From Acidobacteriota bacterium (GTDB lineage Bacteria; Pseudomonadota; Alphaproteobacteria; Caulobacterales; Hyphomonadaceae): a stretch of 13,510 nucleotides of DNA. Location of the stretch: positions 1-13,510 of the forward strand of contig JADJRB010000014.1 of the NCBI GenBank assembly GCA_016712445.1, read 5' to 3'. The translations under genes were made by a program, and so were the position numbers. This document shows, piece by piece, positions 7,215 through 13,507 of this stretch; position 1 is the first letter of the stretch, and each line of letters opens with the position of its first letter. The notes under the pieces were generated by a model. That model was not told the DNA's origin. It was given only the letters and a program-made list of their open reading frames with translations, and did not search any database.

Positions 7215-9373
7215 CAATGCTCCATCATGTTCCACGGCCGGCGCGAGCCCGGCCACTCGTCAACAGCCGCCGTGATCGGCCGGTGCATGGCGCCAATTCG
7301 GAACGAGTCGCAATTGTGGACGATCGCCCCGTTCGCCAGCGCGAACTGCCCAACATCAGGAACCGTCAGGCACCACACATCCGATGTTTCGGAGAGCGTC
7401 CTTACGCGCTCGATACGCAACGCCCTTGCATGCTTCGCTACAGTATTTTTGGCTGTGCCCGCTTTTCCGTACGAGCGCGTTAAAGACTTGCCCGCAACCT
7501 CCGCACGGCTTCGGCTCTCGCTTCCACTTTGTCCAGTTCTTGGCTCTTTCCGCATGACGGCGATGCCATAACCTTCCTGTTTCAGACCGATGCCACTCAG
7601 CCGCGCGGTCCAGCGCAACTTGCCCAAATCCCGCCCGGAATCTGACCTTGCCAAGATTTTCTGAGGCAGGCATGCACTCAAGGTTTGAAATGCTATTGTT
7701 TGCTGGCTCGTGGTCGCGATGATGGATGTGACACCCGCTCGGAATATCTCCGAAAGCAGCCGACCATACTTCTCGGTGAAGCTTCTTGCCGCCCCTAGAA
7801 TAGTACCTTTCAGACGGCCAAAGCCGATAAAGGCCACCGTCAAAATACTGTGTGAGCGCATCGAGCACGACAGGATCACTGAACCCGGATAAAGGGACTC
7901 TGCGGATTTCCACCCGTTCTCCGTCAGAAACAAATGATCCGGCGTACATCTCACCGTATACCCTCCTGCGAACTCCACTTCCACAAGTCGGGCATTGGCC
8001 CTCGTTACTCTCGGATTCGAGTACCGCTTCCAGCCACATGTCGTTTGGACCTCTCCATTAAACGGTAGGTCCATTATACGACACGTTCCGTAACGCGTCA
8101 GTACTTTAGTTTCGCCAACAAAACAGCCATGTGAAGACCAATCGTGGTGCGGAACGTCCTGATATGTCTGCCGCTTCTCGTCGTACTCACGGTGGTACTG
8201 GCGCAGCGCTGCAATGCCGCGCTTGCACCGCTCGGCATCAAACCAGCACCGCGGCAGCATCCGACGCACCTGGTCGATACCGTCGGCGCGGTATCCCTTC
8301 TCCGAGAGCGGGATCGTAGATTGGATTGTAGGCTGCACGCCCAGGCCAACGAGCGTGGCGGCGCGCGTTTCGCCGACGCTGATGTCCCGGCTGCGGGTGT
8401 CGTGCGGCATCACGTGCTCGCCGTAGAGATACCCGCACTCGGCGGCGCGTTCCTTGAGCATCTTGGCGTAAAACGGCAGGCCCTCGCCGCTCGCCTCGAA
8501 ATAATCGATGAGATGCACGGCAGCGCCGACCCGCTGCACGAACCACACTGCGGTCGCATCGCTGATACCCAAATCCCACCACGTCTCGACCAGCTTCGCG
8601 GGATCGTGTGGGACTTTGGTGATGCGGCCCTCGTCTTGAGCACGCGTCATCAACCGGCCGTAGTATGCGCCCGGCATCGCGGCAGTGAAGTCGCACAGGT
8701 ACTCTTGCCGAAACCGCGCGTCGCCTTCCTCGTCGCCGAACAGGTCGATGAGCTCGCGGCGCTCACGCTCGAGCGTGACGTCTGAAAACACGCCCGTCTT
8801 GGTGGCAGGCGTAATCTCCGCGTGCCACTCTGGATCGTTGCGCGCCGCCTCGAACATCGATGCCGCATGATTGAGGCCGCGCGGGGTGGTGATGAAAAGA
8901 GCCCACCCGTCGTTTTCCGCGAGGATCGGGCGCAGGAAAGCCCACGCCTGCGGGTCCGCGAGCGCCCACTCAGAAGCAACTATGCCAACGGGCGACGTGC
9001 CGACCAACGAATTGTAATTGTCGCTACCCACAAGTTGCCACGTCGAGCCGTTGACGAACTCGATGAACATGTCGTTGTCTCTTGTGCGCGCTCTAATTTC
9101 CATAGGAAACGCCTGATCGATGCGCTTGCGCTGCTTGTTATTTAACGAAGTCCAAATAGCTTTACGGGCTTGATCTTTTTGAGGAAGCATATGCCAGTAA
9201 TTACCCGGTCTCGTCATCGCAGATACAGCGGTCCAATTTAGCGCCACATCATCTTTGCCTGCGCGTCTGTGCCAAATTGCGATCGCCCGTTTGCCACCGC
9301 TCTCCATGTACTTCCACAGAGGCATTTGGTACGGGCGCGGCTGCCAGCCACTAGGGATGACAACTTGCGGCAC
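7214..9373 (-). CDS. terL: Terminase large subunit with in-frame intein
   Basis: This is the DNA-packaging motor: an N-terminal ATPase and a C-terminal RuvC-like nuclease. The 719-residue precursor loses a 271-residue intein (residues 417-687), leaving 448 residues, a normal TerL size. The start is GTG at 9373, set by AGGAGG (9383-9378) four bases upstream. Visible motifs are Walker A HRRAGKD (35-41), Walker B-like IVASEW (131-136), ITTPRG (161-166), first nuclease acid WWDLGISD (D267), second acid MPHD (D325), and the third acidic motif DWSSHG|CDSFR, which is split by the intein after G416. The extein frame shows no disruption. The gene overlaps the HNH gene upstream and the small ORF downstream. 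A second complete gene lies within it in another frame (see the nested HNH entry). Confidence 0.92.
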   Translation of the reverse strand: MPQVVIPSGWQPRPYQMPLWKYMESGGKRAIAIWHRRAGKDDVALNWTAVSAMTRPGNYWHMLPQKDQARKAIWTSLNNKQRKRIDQAFPMEIRARTRDNDMFIEFVNGSTWQLVGSDNYNSLVGTSPVGIVASEWALADPQAWAFLRPILAENDGWALFITTPRGLNHAASMFEAARNDPEWHAEITPATKTGVFSDVTLERERRELIDLFGDEEGDARFRQEYLCDFTAAMPGAYYGRLMTRAQDEGRITKVPHDPAKLVETWWDLGISDATAVWFVQRVGAAVHLIDYFEASGEGLPFYAKMLKERAAECGYLYGEHVMPHDTRSRDISVGETRAATLVGLGVQPTIQSTIPLSEKGYRADGIDQVRRMLPRCWFDAERCKRGIAALRQYHREYDEKRQTYQDVPHHDWSSHGCFVGETKVLTRYGTCRIMDLPFNGEVQTTCGWKRYSNPRVTRANARLVEVEFAGGYTVRCTPDHLFLTENGWKSAESLYPGSVILSCSMRSHSILTVAFIGFGRLKGTILGAARSFTEKYGRLLSEIFRAGVTSIIATTSQQTIAFQTLSACLPQKILARSDSGRDLGKLRWTARLSGIGLKQEGYGIAVMRKEPRTGQSGSESRSRAEVAGKSLTRSYGKAGTAKNTVAKHARALRIERVRTLSETSDVWCLTVPDVGQFALANGAIVHNCDSFRIGAMHRPITAAVDEWPGSRRPWNMMEH
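7356..8039 (-). CDS. HNH homing endonuclease nested out of frame inside the intein
   Basis: This is a 227-residue ORF in the -1 frame relative to TerL and completely inside the intein. From about residue 55 it is a clear HNH homing endonuclease: VLDALTQYFDGGLYRLWPSE, SRGGKKLHREVWSAAFGDIP, then GCHIHHRDHEPANNSISNLE with HNH residues H106, H107, N115 and N119. It ends in a zinc motif C179-x2-C182-x17-C200-x3-C204 with RKSGHSQKYCSEACKG. The N-terminal 50 residues include C16-x2-C19 and overlap intein block B. The ATG at 8039 has GGAGAGG ten bases upstream and a promoter-like sequence before that; an in-frame TAA lies eight codons upstream. Its TGA falls within intein block F. It would give homing activity to the intein. 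The alternative is an in-line intein endonuclease displaced by two compensating sequencing indels near 7850 and 7435. Confidence 0.8.
   Translation of the reverse strand: MWLEAVLESESNEGQCPTCGSGVRRRVYGEMYAGSFVSDGERVEIRRVPLSGFSDPVVLDALTQYFDGGLYRLWPSERYYSRGGKKLHREVWSAAFGDIPSGCHIHHRDHEPANNSISNLECMPASENLGKVRFRAGFGQVALDRAAEWHRSETGRLWHRRHAERAKNWTKWKREPKPCGGCGQVFNALVRKSGHSQKYCSEACKGVAYRARKDALRNIGCVVPDGS
8050..8056 (-). promoter_or_regulatory. Ribosome binding site of the nested HNH gene
   Basis: GGAGAGG lies ten bases before the ATG at 8039. The spacing is slightly long. This site decides the start because the only upstream in-frame region ends at a TAA eight codons before the ATG. Confidence 0.45.
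8073..8101 (-). promoter_or_regulatory. Candidate sigma-70 promoter for the nested HNH gene
   Basis: The -35 is CTGACG (8101-8096, four of six matches to TTGACA), the spacer is 17 bases, and the -10 is a perfect TATAAT (8078-8073). Transcription would start near 8066, giving a leader of about 27 bases before the ATG at 8039. It lies within codons for intein block A, so the match may be partly constrained by protein coding. A perfect -10 at correct spacing just ahead of an overlapping gene is nonetheless unlikely by chance. Confidence 0.5.
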
Positions 9374-9890
9374 GTGGCCTCCTGTTGTTTACCTGTTGGC
9401 TCTGAGTTGCCCACCGGCAATTGTCTGGCTCGTAATTGCCGTCGTTGTCGATACGATCCAGCGTCAACCCAACGGGCCGCTCGCCCATATCCTCGTAGAA
9501 ATTCTCGAACGAAAGCCACCGGTCACAGACGGCTATGCCGCGCCCGCCGTAATATTTGAAGTTGTGCCGCTTTGGATTCCTGCACCTAGCGAGCATCGCC
9601 ACCCATGATTTGTGGGTGTGGCTCCCGAACATTCCATGCGTGGTGCGTGGACCGACAACGATCGCCTCGTTCACGGCCGTGATCCGCGCAATGCTAACAT
9701 CAAGCGAAAGACACCCGCACGAAGACGTTTTGCCTGCCCGAAGGTACGAGCCATTGAACACGCCGGAGTTTCCACAGTCACAAACGGCCGCCCAGCGGTA
9801 TGCCCGGCTCGTTCCGCCGCCGCCCTCACCGCGGGCCGTAACGACAAGGCGCCCAAACCTGCGGCCAATCATCTCAATTGACTTCGGCAT
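9351..9890 (-). CDS. Free-standing HNH homing endonuclease between TerS and TerL
   Basis: This nuclease of about 180 residues is probably a selfish homing gene. Its domain order is MIGRRFGRLVV, a four-cysteine zinc module (CDCG ... SCGCL), then TTHGMFGSHTHKSWVAMLAR, CRNP, YYGGRGIAVCDRWLSFENFY, EDMG, and GLTLDRIDNDGNYEPDNCRW with WATQSQQVNNRR. That is the standard phage HNH protein with YGGRGI and LDRIDN-x-G-x-Y-x-P-x-NCRWA motifs. The start at 9890 has AGGCGG just upstream and overlaps the end of TerS; an alternative ATG at 9872 lies one base after the TerS stop and fits the domain start. The last codons overlap TerL, and their AGGAGG serves as the TerL ribosome site. It is unrelated to the intein-nested HNH except in the broad superfamily. 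Confidence 0.85.
   Translation of the reverse strand: MPKSIEMIGRRFGRLVVTARGEGGGGTSRAYRWAAVCDCGNSGVFNGSYLRAGKTSSCGCLSLDVSIARITAVNEAIVVGPRTTHGMFGSHTHKSWVAMLARCRNPKRHNFKYYGGRGIAVCDRWLSFENFYEDMGERPVGLTLDRIDNDGNYEPDNCRWATQSQQVNNRRPRAASCHP
9378..9383 (-). promoter_or_regulatory. Ribosome binding site fixing the TerL GTG start
   Basis: A perfect AGGAGG lies four bases before GTG 9373 and is embedded in Arg codons of the upstream HNH gene (NNRRPRA). It supports a GTG start for TerL and couples its translation to the HNH gene. Confidence 0.75.
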
Positions 9891-10173
9891 CATCCGCCTG
9901 TTTGAAGAATTGCCTAATTTCAATTTGCAGCGGCCCGCCGTCTTCGCCAGTCACCGCCACTTGCTGCGGCGGCTTGCCATCGAGGCGATTAGCGACTTCC
10001 TGAATAGCAACGATGTTGCCCTCTTCAGCCAGCGAAACGAGCCTGTTGGCGATAACCGTAATCCGCTTCTCGCCGTCGCCACCGCGCTGGCAAACGAGAA
10101 CGCGAACAGCATCAGAAAACATCTTTTCAACCGATCCGATTGGCCTTCCCGACCTACCCGGTTTACCAGCCAT
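9874..10173 (-). CDS. Terminase small subunit-like DNA-binding protein
   Basis: This intact ORF of 99 residues starts MAGKPGRSGRPIGSVEKMFS, with GAGG eight bases upstream of the ATG. The basic Gly/Arg/Pro-rich start (KPGRSGRPIGS) is followed by a helical core, RITVIANRLVSLAEEGNIVA and IQEVANRLDGKPPQ, then an acidic C terminus (EIRQFFKQADDAEVN). The R-L-D-G-K-P motif after a helix and the position just upstream of TerL (separated only by the HNH gene) match small terminase subunits that recognise the packaging site. Sequence alone cannot separate it from other small DNA-binding phage proteins. Confidence 0.65.
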   Translation of the reverse strand: MAGKPGRSGRPIGSVEKMFSDAVRVLVCQRGGDGEKRITVIANRLVSLAEEGNIVAIQEVANRLDGKPPQQVAVTGEDGGPLQIEIRQFFKQADDAEVN

Positions 10174-10205
10174 TTGAAAAACCTCATGCTCTTGAGATTT
10201 TAAGC

Positions 10206-10416
10206 CTATGCCGCTTGCGGATAATCGAGATAAATCTCCAGCACATGCGCAATTTCAGTCATCGTCAGCCCGACAATCCACAAGGCAGATACACCGGCAT
10301 CATGATAACTGATGGATTGCGCGTCTGTCACGGGGTTTGGTCTACCGGCTGCGCTGCATGGCCCCAGATGCCGCCGCTTGGTCCACCATCGGCGGCCGGC
10401 TTTTAGTGTCTCGCAA
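10206..10416 (-). CDS. Small ORF, possible helix-turn-helix protein, frame-disrupted
   Basis: A TTG at 10416 directly follows the previous stop, with GGAAGGG ahead of it, and gives MRDTKSRPPMVDQAAASGAM, then a TAG. The third frame supplies the rest: SYHDAGVSALWIVGLTMTEI then AHVLEIYLDYPQAA up to TAG 10208-10206. The GLTMTEIAHVLEI segment resembles a helix-turn-helix recognition region, so a small DNA-binding protein of about 70 residues is plausible. At least one indel lies near 10350. A chance open stretch cannot be ruled out, and I do not recognise a family. Confidence 0.35.
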
Positions 10417-10626
10417 TCACCCTTCCTTGTTGTCCGCCGAGCACGGGAGTTCTTCTTCCGCCTCGTCCTCCCTTTGCCGCAGTTCGGCATTCTGCCGCTC
10501 GATCGCCTTGATGACATCAACCGTCTGCTGAAAGCGCTTTGCGAGATAGTCAAGCGTCCTAGCCTGGGCCCGGATGTCGAGGGCGGCGAAGGCGGTTATG
10601 ATGGTGAGTTCGGGATCGTTGGTCAT
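10417..10626 (-). CDS. Small coiled-coil protein of unknown function
   Basis: This is an intact 69-residue ORF, MTNDPELTIITAFAALDIRA onward, with AAGGAG nine bases upstream of its ATG. Residues 20-60 form a heptad-like helix (TLDYLAKRFQQTVDVIKAIE then RQNAELRQREDEAEEEL), indicating a short coiled coil and probable dimerisation. It is the first gene downstream of the heptamer-repeat region. Function is unknown. Confidence 0.6.
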   Translation of the reverse strand: MTNDPELTIITAFAALDIRAQARTLDYLAKRFQQTVDVIKAIERQNAELRQREDEAEEELPCSADNKEG

Positions 10627-10683
10627 GATGTGGTGCTCCTTTCTGTTGCGCCGTTTGAACGAGCCTCCCTAGGGATGGACCCA

Positions 10684-10699
10684 CCCCTCAAAAGAGGGG
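10684..10699. other. Hairpin CCCCTC-AAAA-GAGGGG
   Basis: This is a perfect 6-bp stem with a 4-base A/T loop. It lies at the edge of the heptamer array next to the longer hairpin. It could be a terminator stem, but no T-run follows on either strand. Confidence 0.55.
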
Positions 10700-10703
10700 C
10701 CGT

Positions 10704-10740
10704 CCCCAATGAGAGCCCCAATAAAGGGGGCTCATTGGGG
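10704..10740. other. Long hairpin built from the heptamer repeats
   Basis: CCCCAAT-GA-GAGCCCC pairs with GGGGCTC-ATTGGGG around the loop AATAAAG. This gives two perfect 7-bp stems (14 bp) with a 2-base bulge. It may fold as RNA in the transcript leaving the helicase gene, or as a cruciform at an origin. Confidence 0.65.
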
Positions 10741-10777
10741 CGTGCCCCATTGATGGGTTTATCCCTAGGCAAATTTC

Positions 10778-10795
10778 ATTGGGGCAAACCCCAAT
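10778..10795. other. Perfect inverted repeat ATTGGGG-CAAA-CCCCAAT
   Basis: This is a perfect 7-bp stem with a 4-base loop formed by two copies of the heptamer. A dyad of this size fits a dimeric DNA-binding protein or a small hairpin. Confidence 0.6.
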
Positions 10796-10837
10796 CAGCC
10801 CCAATGAAAGCGGAATGAAAAAATCCATTGGGGCGCC

Positions 10838-12473
10838 TCACGTTGGCCTTTTCGAGCCGTCTACGAACAGCCCCTTGCGTGTTTCCCGCTTGCTGGGAGA
10901 TTTGTGATCTGCAACCACGAGCAAGCCTGATTTTACCCACGCTTGGATGATCTCGCGGCATTGTCCCTCTGTCTTGTCGGGGGCTTGTTCTTGGATCAGG
11001 CGCCAGGCTGCGCGATCGGTCGCGGCGTTGGCGTTTGAGTAGCGATCTCCGTCCGGCATGCCAGCGTCGATATTGTCGAGGACGAGGTTGAGCGTTTCCT
11101 TATTCAGACCGTCCCATGTTTCCGGCGGCGTCCACGGCTCGACTGCCTGCACGTTATCTCCTGCTGGGTAGTCTGGCGTCTGGTTCCCCGATTGGAATTG
11201 ATGCGAGGCGATACCATCGGGCTTTTGATGCACGTGGCGCGAGGTTAGCTTTTGCGTCGTCGATGCGGATCAATCGGACACGATCGTCATCGAGCACGCC
11301 CATCTTCGATGCTTCGTCAGTCGTCATGCCGGTAACGGTGAGAGACACGCGAGCCGCTGCGACGATGGCGCCCGCACCTCGCGCCAGGTCCGCATCCCCG
11401 GGCGTCGCCTGTCCCTTGCGGTTGTGATGCAGGACGAGGCATGCGCAGTTGCACTTGTCGGCGATACGGACGAGCGCGCGCATCACCACGTCTATGCCGT
11501 CGTTGCTGTTCTCAGGAGCGCCAGAGAGCTTCACAAAGGGGTCGAGGATCACGACGTCGCTTCGGTGCCGACGGATTGTCTCGGCTATCCTGTCGGCGCC
11601 GCCGGTCTCTACGACATCGCCTGTTTCGGACATCTTGGTCAGGCTGACGGTTGAGCCGGTGAGGCAGACGACAGCGAGCCACCCGGCGCCGATAAGATCG
11701 ATGCCGTGATGCATGCGCGCGGCCTTCAGGCGACGCCGCATCTCCTCCATGTTGTCTTCTGCTGTGACGATCAGCACGCGCGATCGGTGATGCACCCTAT
11801 CGCCTACCAGCGGCCTCCCGGTAGCTAGGGAAAGCGCCCATGCGATCGCGACGGATGATTTGCCGACGCCACCGGCCGACGCCATCACCGTGACGTATTG
11901 ACGGCATAGCATGGTCCCGAGCAGCCAGCCGCGCGGCGGGATTGCGCCGAGGTTGAGGTCTTCGGCGTCCTCGTAGATGTACGATCCGCGCGTGTAGCCA
12001 TAATCGACATCGATGTTCGAGATGCCGATGCCGGCGAGCGATATTGCTTCGCTGACGTCGTGCCCGTTGTAGGCGTGCGTTGATAGCTCGTCGGCGATCC
12101 CGATGAGTTGCCGCCGGCACGCGTCCGCCTTTATCCCGCGGGCATACGATTCGGCAACGGACGGCGTAACGCTGGAATCGGCAAGATGCAGCAGGTATTT
12201 CGGGGTGATCTGCGTTGAGTCGTCGGAGTTCGTGAAGAACGATCGCAGCGTCACCGGATCGGCGGCGTGACCGGCCTCGATGAGCTCGACGCAATGCGCG
12301 TAGATTTTCTGGTGCTCGACGAGGATGAAATGCTCTGTCTGCAGAACGGGGCTTACCTTGTCGTACGCCTTTCTGCCGAAGACGAAGATTGATCCGAGCA
12401 CCGCAACTTCCGCATCGATGTTGTGCGGGAGCCGGCGGTTGTAAACTCCGCGGTTGGCGGCAAGCATCTCCAT
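10838..12473 (-). CDS. Replicative helicase (DnaB N-terminal plus RecA-like ATPase), one frameshift
   Basis: This is an ATP-driven DNA helicase for phage replication. Residues about 15-110 match the DnaB N-terminal domain: LPHNIDAEVAVLGSIFVFGR, EHFILVEHQKIYAHCVELIE, then DPVTLRSFF. The ATPase, of RepA/AAA_25 type, has Walker A ASAGGVGKSS (about 198-207), TAEDNMEEMRRRL, Walker B DVVILDPFVKL (about 306-316) and ACLVLHHNRKG. One extra base in the C4 run 11186-11189 interrupts it. Removing that base joins RWYRLASIPIG to NQTPDYPAGDNVQAVEPWTP, after which PETWDGLNKETLNLVLDNID and CREIIQAWVKSGLLVVADHK complete a C-terminal domain. The chosen ATG at 12473 has GGAGG seven bases upstream; an in-frame upstream ATG at 12527 is possible. 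Repaired length is about 545 residues. The gene stops directly at the heptamer array. Confidence 0.85.
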
Positions 12474-12624
12474 CACTTCGCCTCCGCACGTCGGCGCGCT
12501 CGCGACGCTCACGAACTTTGCCGCCACCGCCTCGCGCGCCTCGCGGGTCTATACGCACGCATGGCGTGATCGTCATGTTGCCGTCGTCGTCGACGAACAC
12601 ATGCCCAATCATCCGAGGCGTCAT
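12474..12624 (-). CDS. Small ORF upstream of the helicase, frame-disrupted
   Basis: The ATG at 12624 overlaps the previous stop (ATGA) and gives MTPRMIGHVFVDDDGNMTIT then PCVRIDP. From about 12545 the natural reading moves to the helicase frame, REAREAVAAKFVSVASAPTC, which has stronger G/C at third codon positions. No stop then separates it from the helicase start. Either an indel hides its stop at the TGATG overlap, or this segment is a true N-terminal extension of the helicase. Function is unknown. Confidence 0.45.
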
Positions 12625-12860
12625 ACGAGCCCCCCAGCACATCGGGCGCAGAGCCACTCCCGAAACCAACCGCCGGCCGTGTCCTTAATCTCGCTCCACC
12701 CGTCCCGTAGCGCCTCGTCGCGTGCCGCGCGCTGCCCCTCTCCCCACTGCCGGCCATCGACCTGCACAGCCGGCCCGGTCGCGTCGCACGAGACGCACGC
12801 GGCGCGGTATTCGAGCGGGTGCGGCATCTCATCCCCGATCGCGGTGCAGGTTATTGGCAT
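12621..12860 (-). CDS. Small zinc-ribbon protein
   Basis: This 79-residue protein starts MPITCTAIGDEMPHPLEYRA at the ATG of a TGATG overlap with the gene before it. Two CxxC pairs, C22-VS-C25 and C71-AR-C74, flank a Trp-rich middle (DGWSEIKDTAGGWFREWLCA), indicating a zinc ribbon. Small zinc-ribbon proteins of this size are common in phage early regions. A link to restriction-alleviation proteins would be a guess. It ends in an ATGA overlap with the next ORF, consistent with one early operon. Confidence 0.6.
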   Translation of the reverse strand: MPITCTAIGDEMPHPLEYRAACVSCDATGPAVQVDGRQWGEGQRAARDEALRDGWSEIKDTAGGWFREWLCARCAGGLV

Positions 12861-13161
12861 CACAAAGGGTGCTCGTCGAAAAAACAATCTAGCGCGCCGC
12901 TAAGTCCGTCAGTCATTGCGGCGTTGTACCCACGCATGTAGTCGCCCGTTTCTCCAAGTTCGTCTATATCCCTCAGTCATACAGAAATTTTCCGCGCACC
13001 ATTTCGTGAACCTCGGATCATGTCTCTCGCCGCATCGCTTAATCTTGAAAACGCGTCATCAAAACGCAGAGTCTTCCAACATCATCTCCATGCCCCCTTG
13101 CCTATCATTTCCGCGCAGCGTCGCGCACGCTCGGGCGTCAAAGTCGTTGTAAGACGCTCAC
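12860..13161 (-). CDS. Small acidic early ORF, frame-disrupted
   Basis: A coherent protein of about 100 residues can be read across frames: YNDFDARACATLRGNDRQGG and MEMMLEDSAF (about 13150-13055), DDAFSRLSDAARDM (about 13055-13010), DPRFTKWCAENFCMTEGY (about 13020-12970), then DELGETGDYMRGYNAAMTDG and LSGALDCFFDEHPL ending at TGA 12862-12860. About four indels are needed, including one extra T in the TTTT run near 13060. The GTG at 13161 is the likely start, overlapping the previous stop. The reading is acidic and well composed, but I recognise no family. Confidence 0.4.
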
Positions 13162-13274
13162 TGCATCCCAAGCTCGGCCTTGATACGCTTCAGCAGCGCC
13201 AGGTCTTTCGACTTGTTCATGCTGCGCTGGTGCCTGCTCTTGTGGCTCGCCTTTTCTTTCCATTCCTCTGGCAT
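13158..13274 (-). CDS. Very small basic protein
   Basis: This is a 38-residue ORF, MPEEWKEKASHKSRHQRSMN then KSKDLALLKRIKAELGMQ, with AAGGG about nine bases upstream of its ATG. It is strongly basic and helical. Its TGA overlaps the GTG of the next gene. A one-base correction near 13295 would add about nine N-terminal residues (MVDGTRVKP). Function is unknown; it may be nucleic-acid binding. Confidence 0.45.
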   Translation of the reverse strand: MPEEWKEKASHKSRHQRSMNKSKDLALLKRIKAELGMQ

Positions 13275-13507
13275 CGGCTTGACCCTTGTTCCATCCACCC
13301 ATCACACCACCCCCGCTTCCGGCACTGGCACGTCGCACCGGCACCTTGCAGCCGCACAACCTCATCCCATCCGGCGTGGCGCGTAGCCTCGACGCGCTGT
13401 AGTTGCGCCTGCGGATAGCATCGAGTTCTCGCTGATCAGCCGATCTGCCCGCGCGCGTTCGTCGGCCAGTCAAAGCAGATGCGGCGTAGATCGAGGTCGT
13501 TAGTCAT
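13275..13507 (-). CDS. Small early ORF at the right edge, frame-disrupted
   Basis: The ATG at 13507 gives MTNDLDLRRICFDWPTNARG and then a TGA after three more codons. Two other frames stay open beyond it. One reads ADQRELDAIRRRNYSASRLR then ATPDGMRLCGCKVPVRR; another reads LADERARADRLISENS. At least one indel lies near 13450. I cannot decide which frame is genuine, and no family is recognised. Confidence 0.3.

Larger units (their letters stand above)
7313..8125 (-). mobile_element. Intein in TerL at the nuclease active-site motif
   Basis: This is a self-splicing protein element of 271 residues. Block A is CFVGETKVLTRYGTCRIMDL with catalytic Cys1. Block B is GGYTVRCTPDHLFLTENGW with the T-x-x-H (TPDH) motif, followed by KSAESLYPGSVIL. 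The C-terminal blocks F/G are SDVWCLTVPDVGQFALANGA then IVHN, with the penultimate His and terminal Asn, and Cys is the +1 extein residue. All splicing residues are present, so splicing should work. Between block B and block F (about 7870-7430) the TerL-frame translation is open but resembles no known domain. The same DNA encodes an HNH nuclease in a different frame. Without in-line endonuclease sequence this is effectively a mini-intein with a dual-coding linker. Confidence 0.9.
10660..10837. repeat. Heptamer array CCCCAAT/ATTGGGG in a noncoding region (possible origin or operator)
   Basis: This noncoding stretch between the helicase stop and the coiled-coil gene holds seven exact copies of CCCCAAT in both orientations: 10704-10710, 10716-10722, 10734-10740 (inverted), 10778-10784 (inverted), 10789-10795, 10799-10805 and 10827-10833 (inverted). 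Several extend to CCCCAATGA. A palindrome TCCCTAGGGA sits at 10666-10675, with a related TCCCTAGG at 10762-10769. Dense short repeats beside a replicative helicase fit an iteron-type origin; a repressor operator or a terminator cluster is also possible. No matching array occurs elsewhere in the window. Confidence 0.7.

Noticed and set aside
10206..10310. Tyrosine integrase C-terminal fragment
   Set aside because: The segment after YHD resembles the end of an integrase only loosely; the Arg of HxxR is absent and no upstream catalytic region exists.
10660..10837. CRISPR array
   Set aside because: The repeats are only 7 bases, in mixed orientation, with irregular spacing.
11797..12669. A 290-codon minus-strand ORF over the helicase N-terminal half
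   Set aside because: Beyond the first 27 codons it is an Arg-rich shadow of the helicase, which has unmistakable DnaB and ATPase motifs in the other frame.
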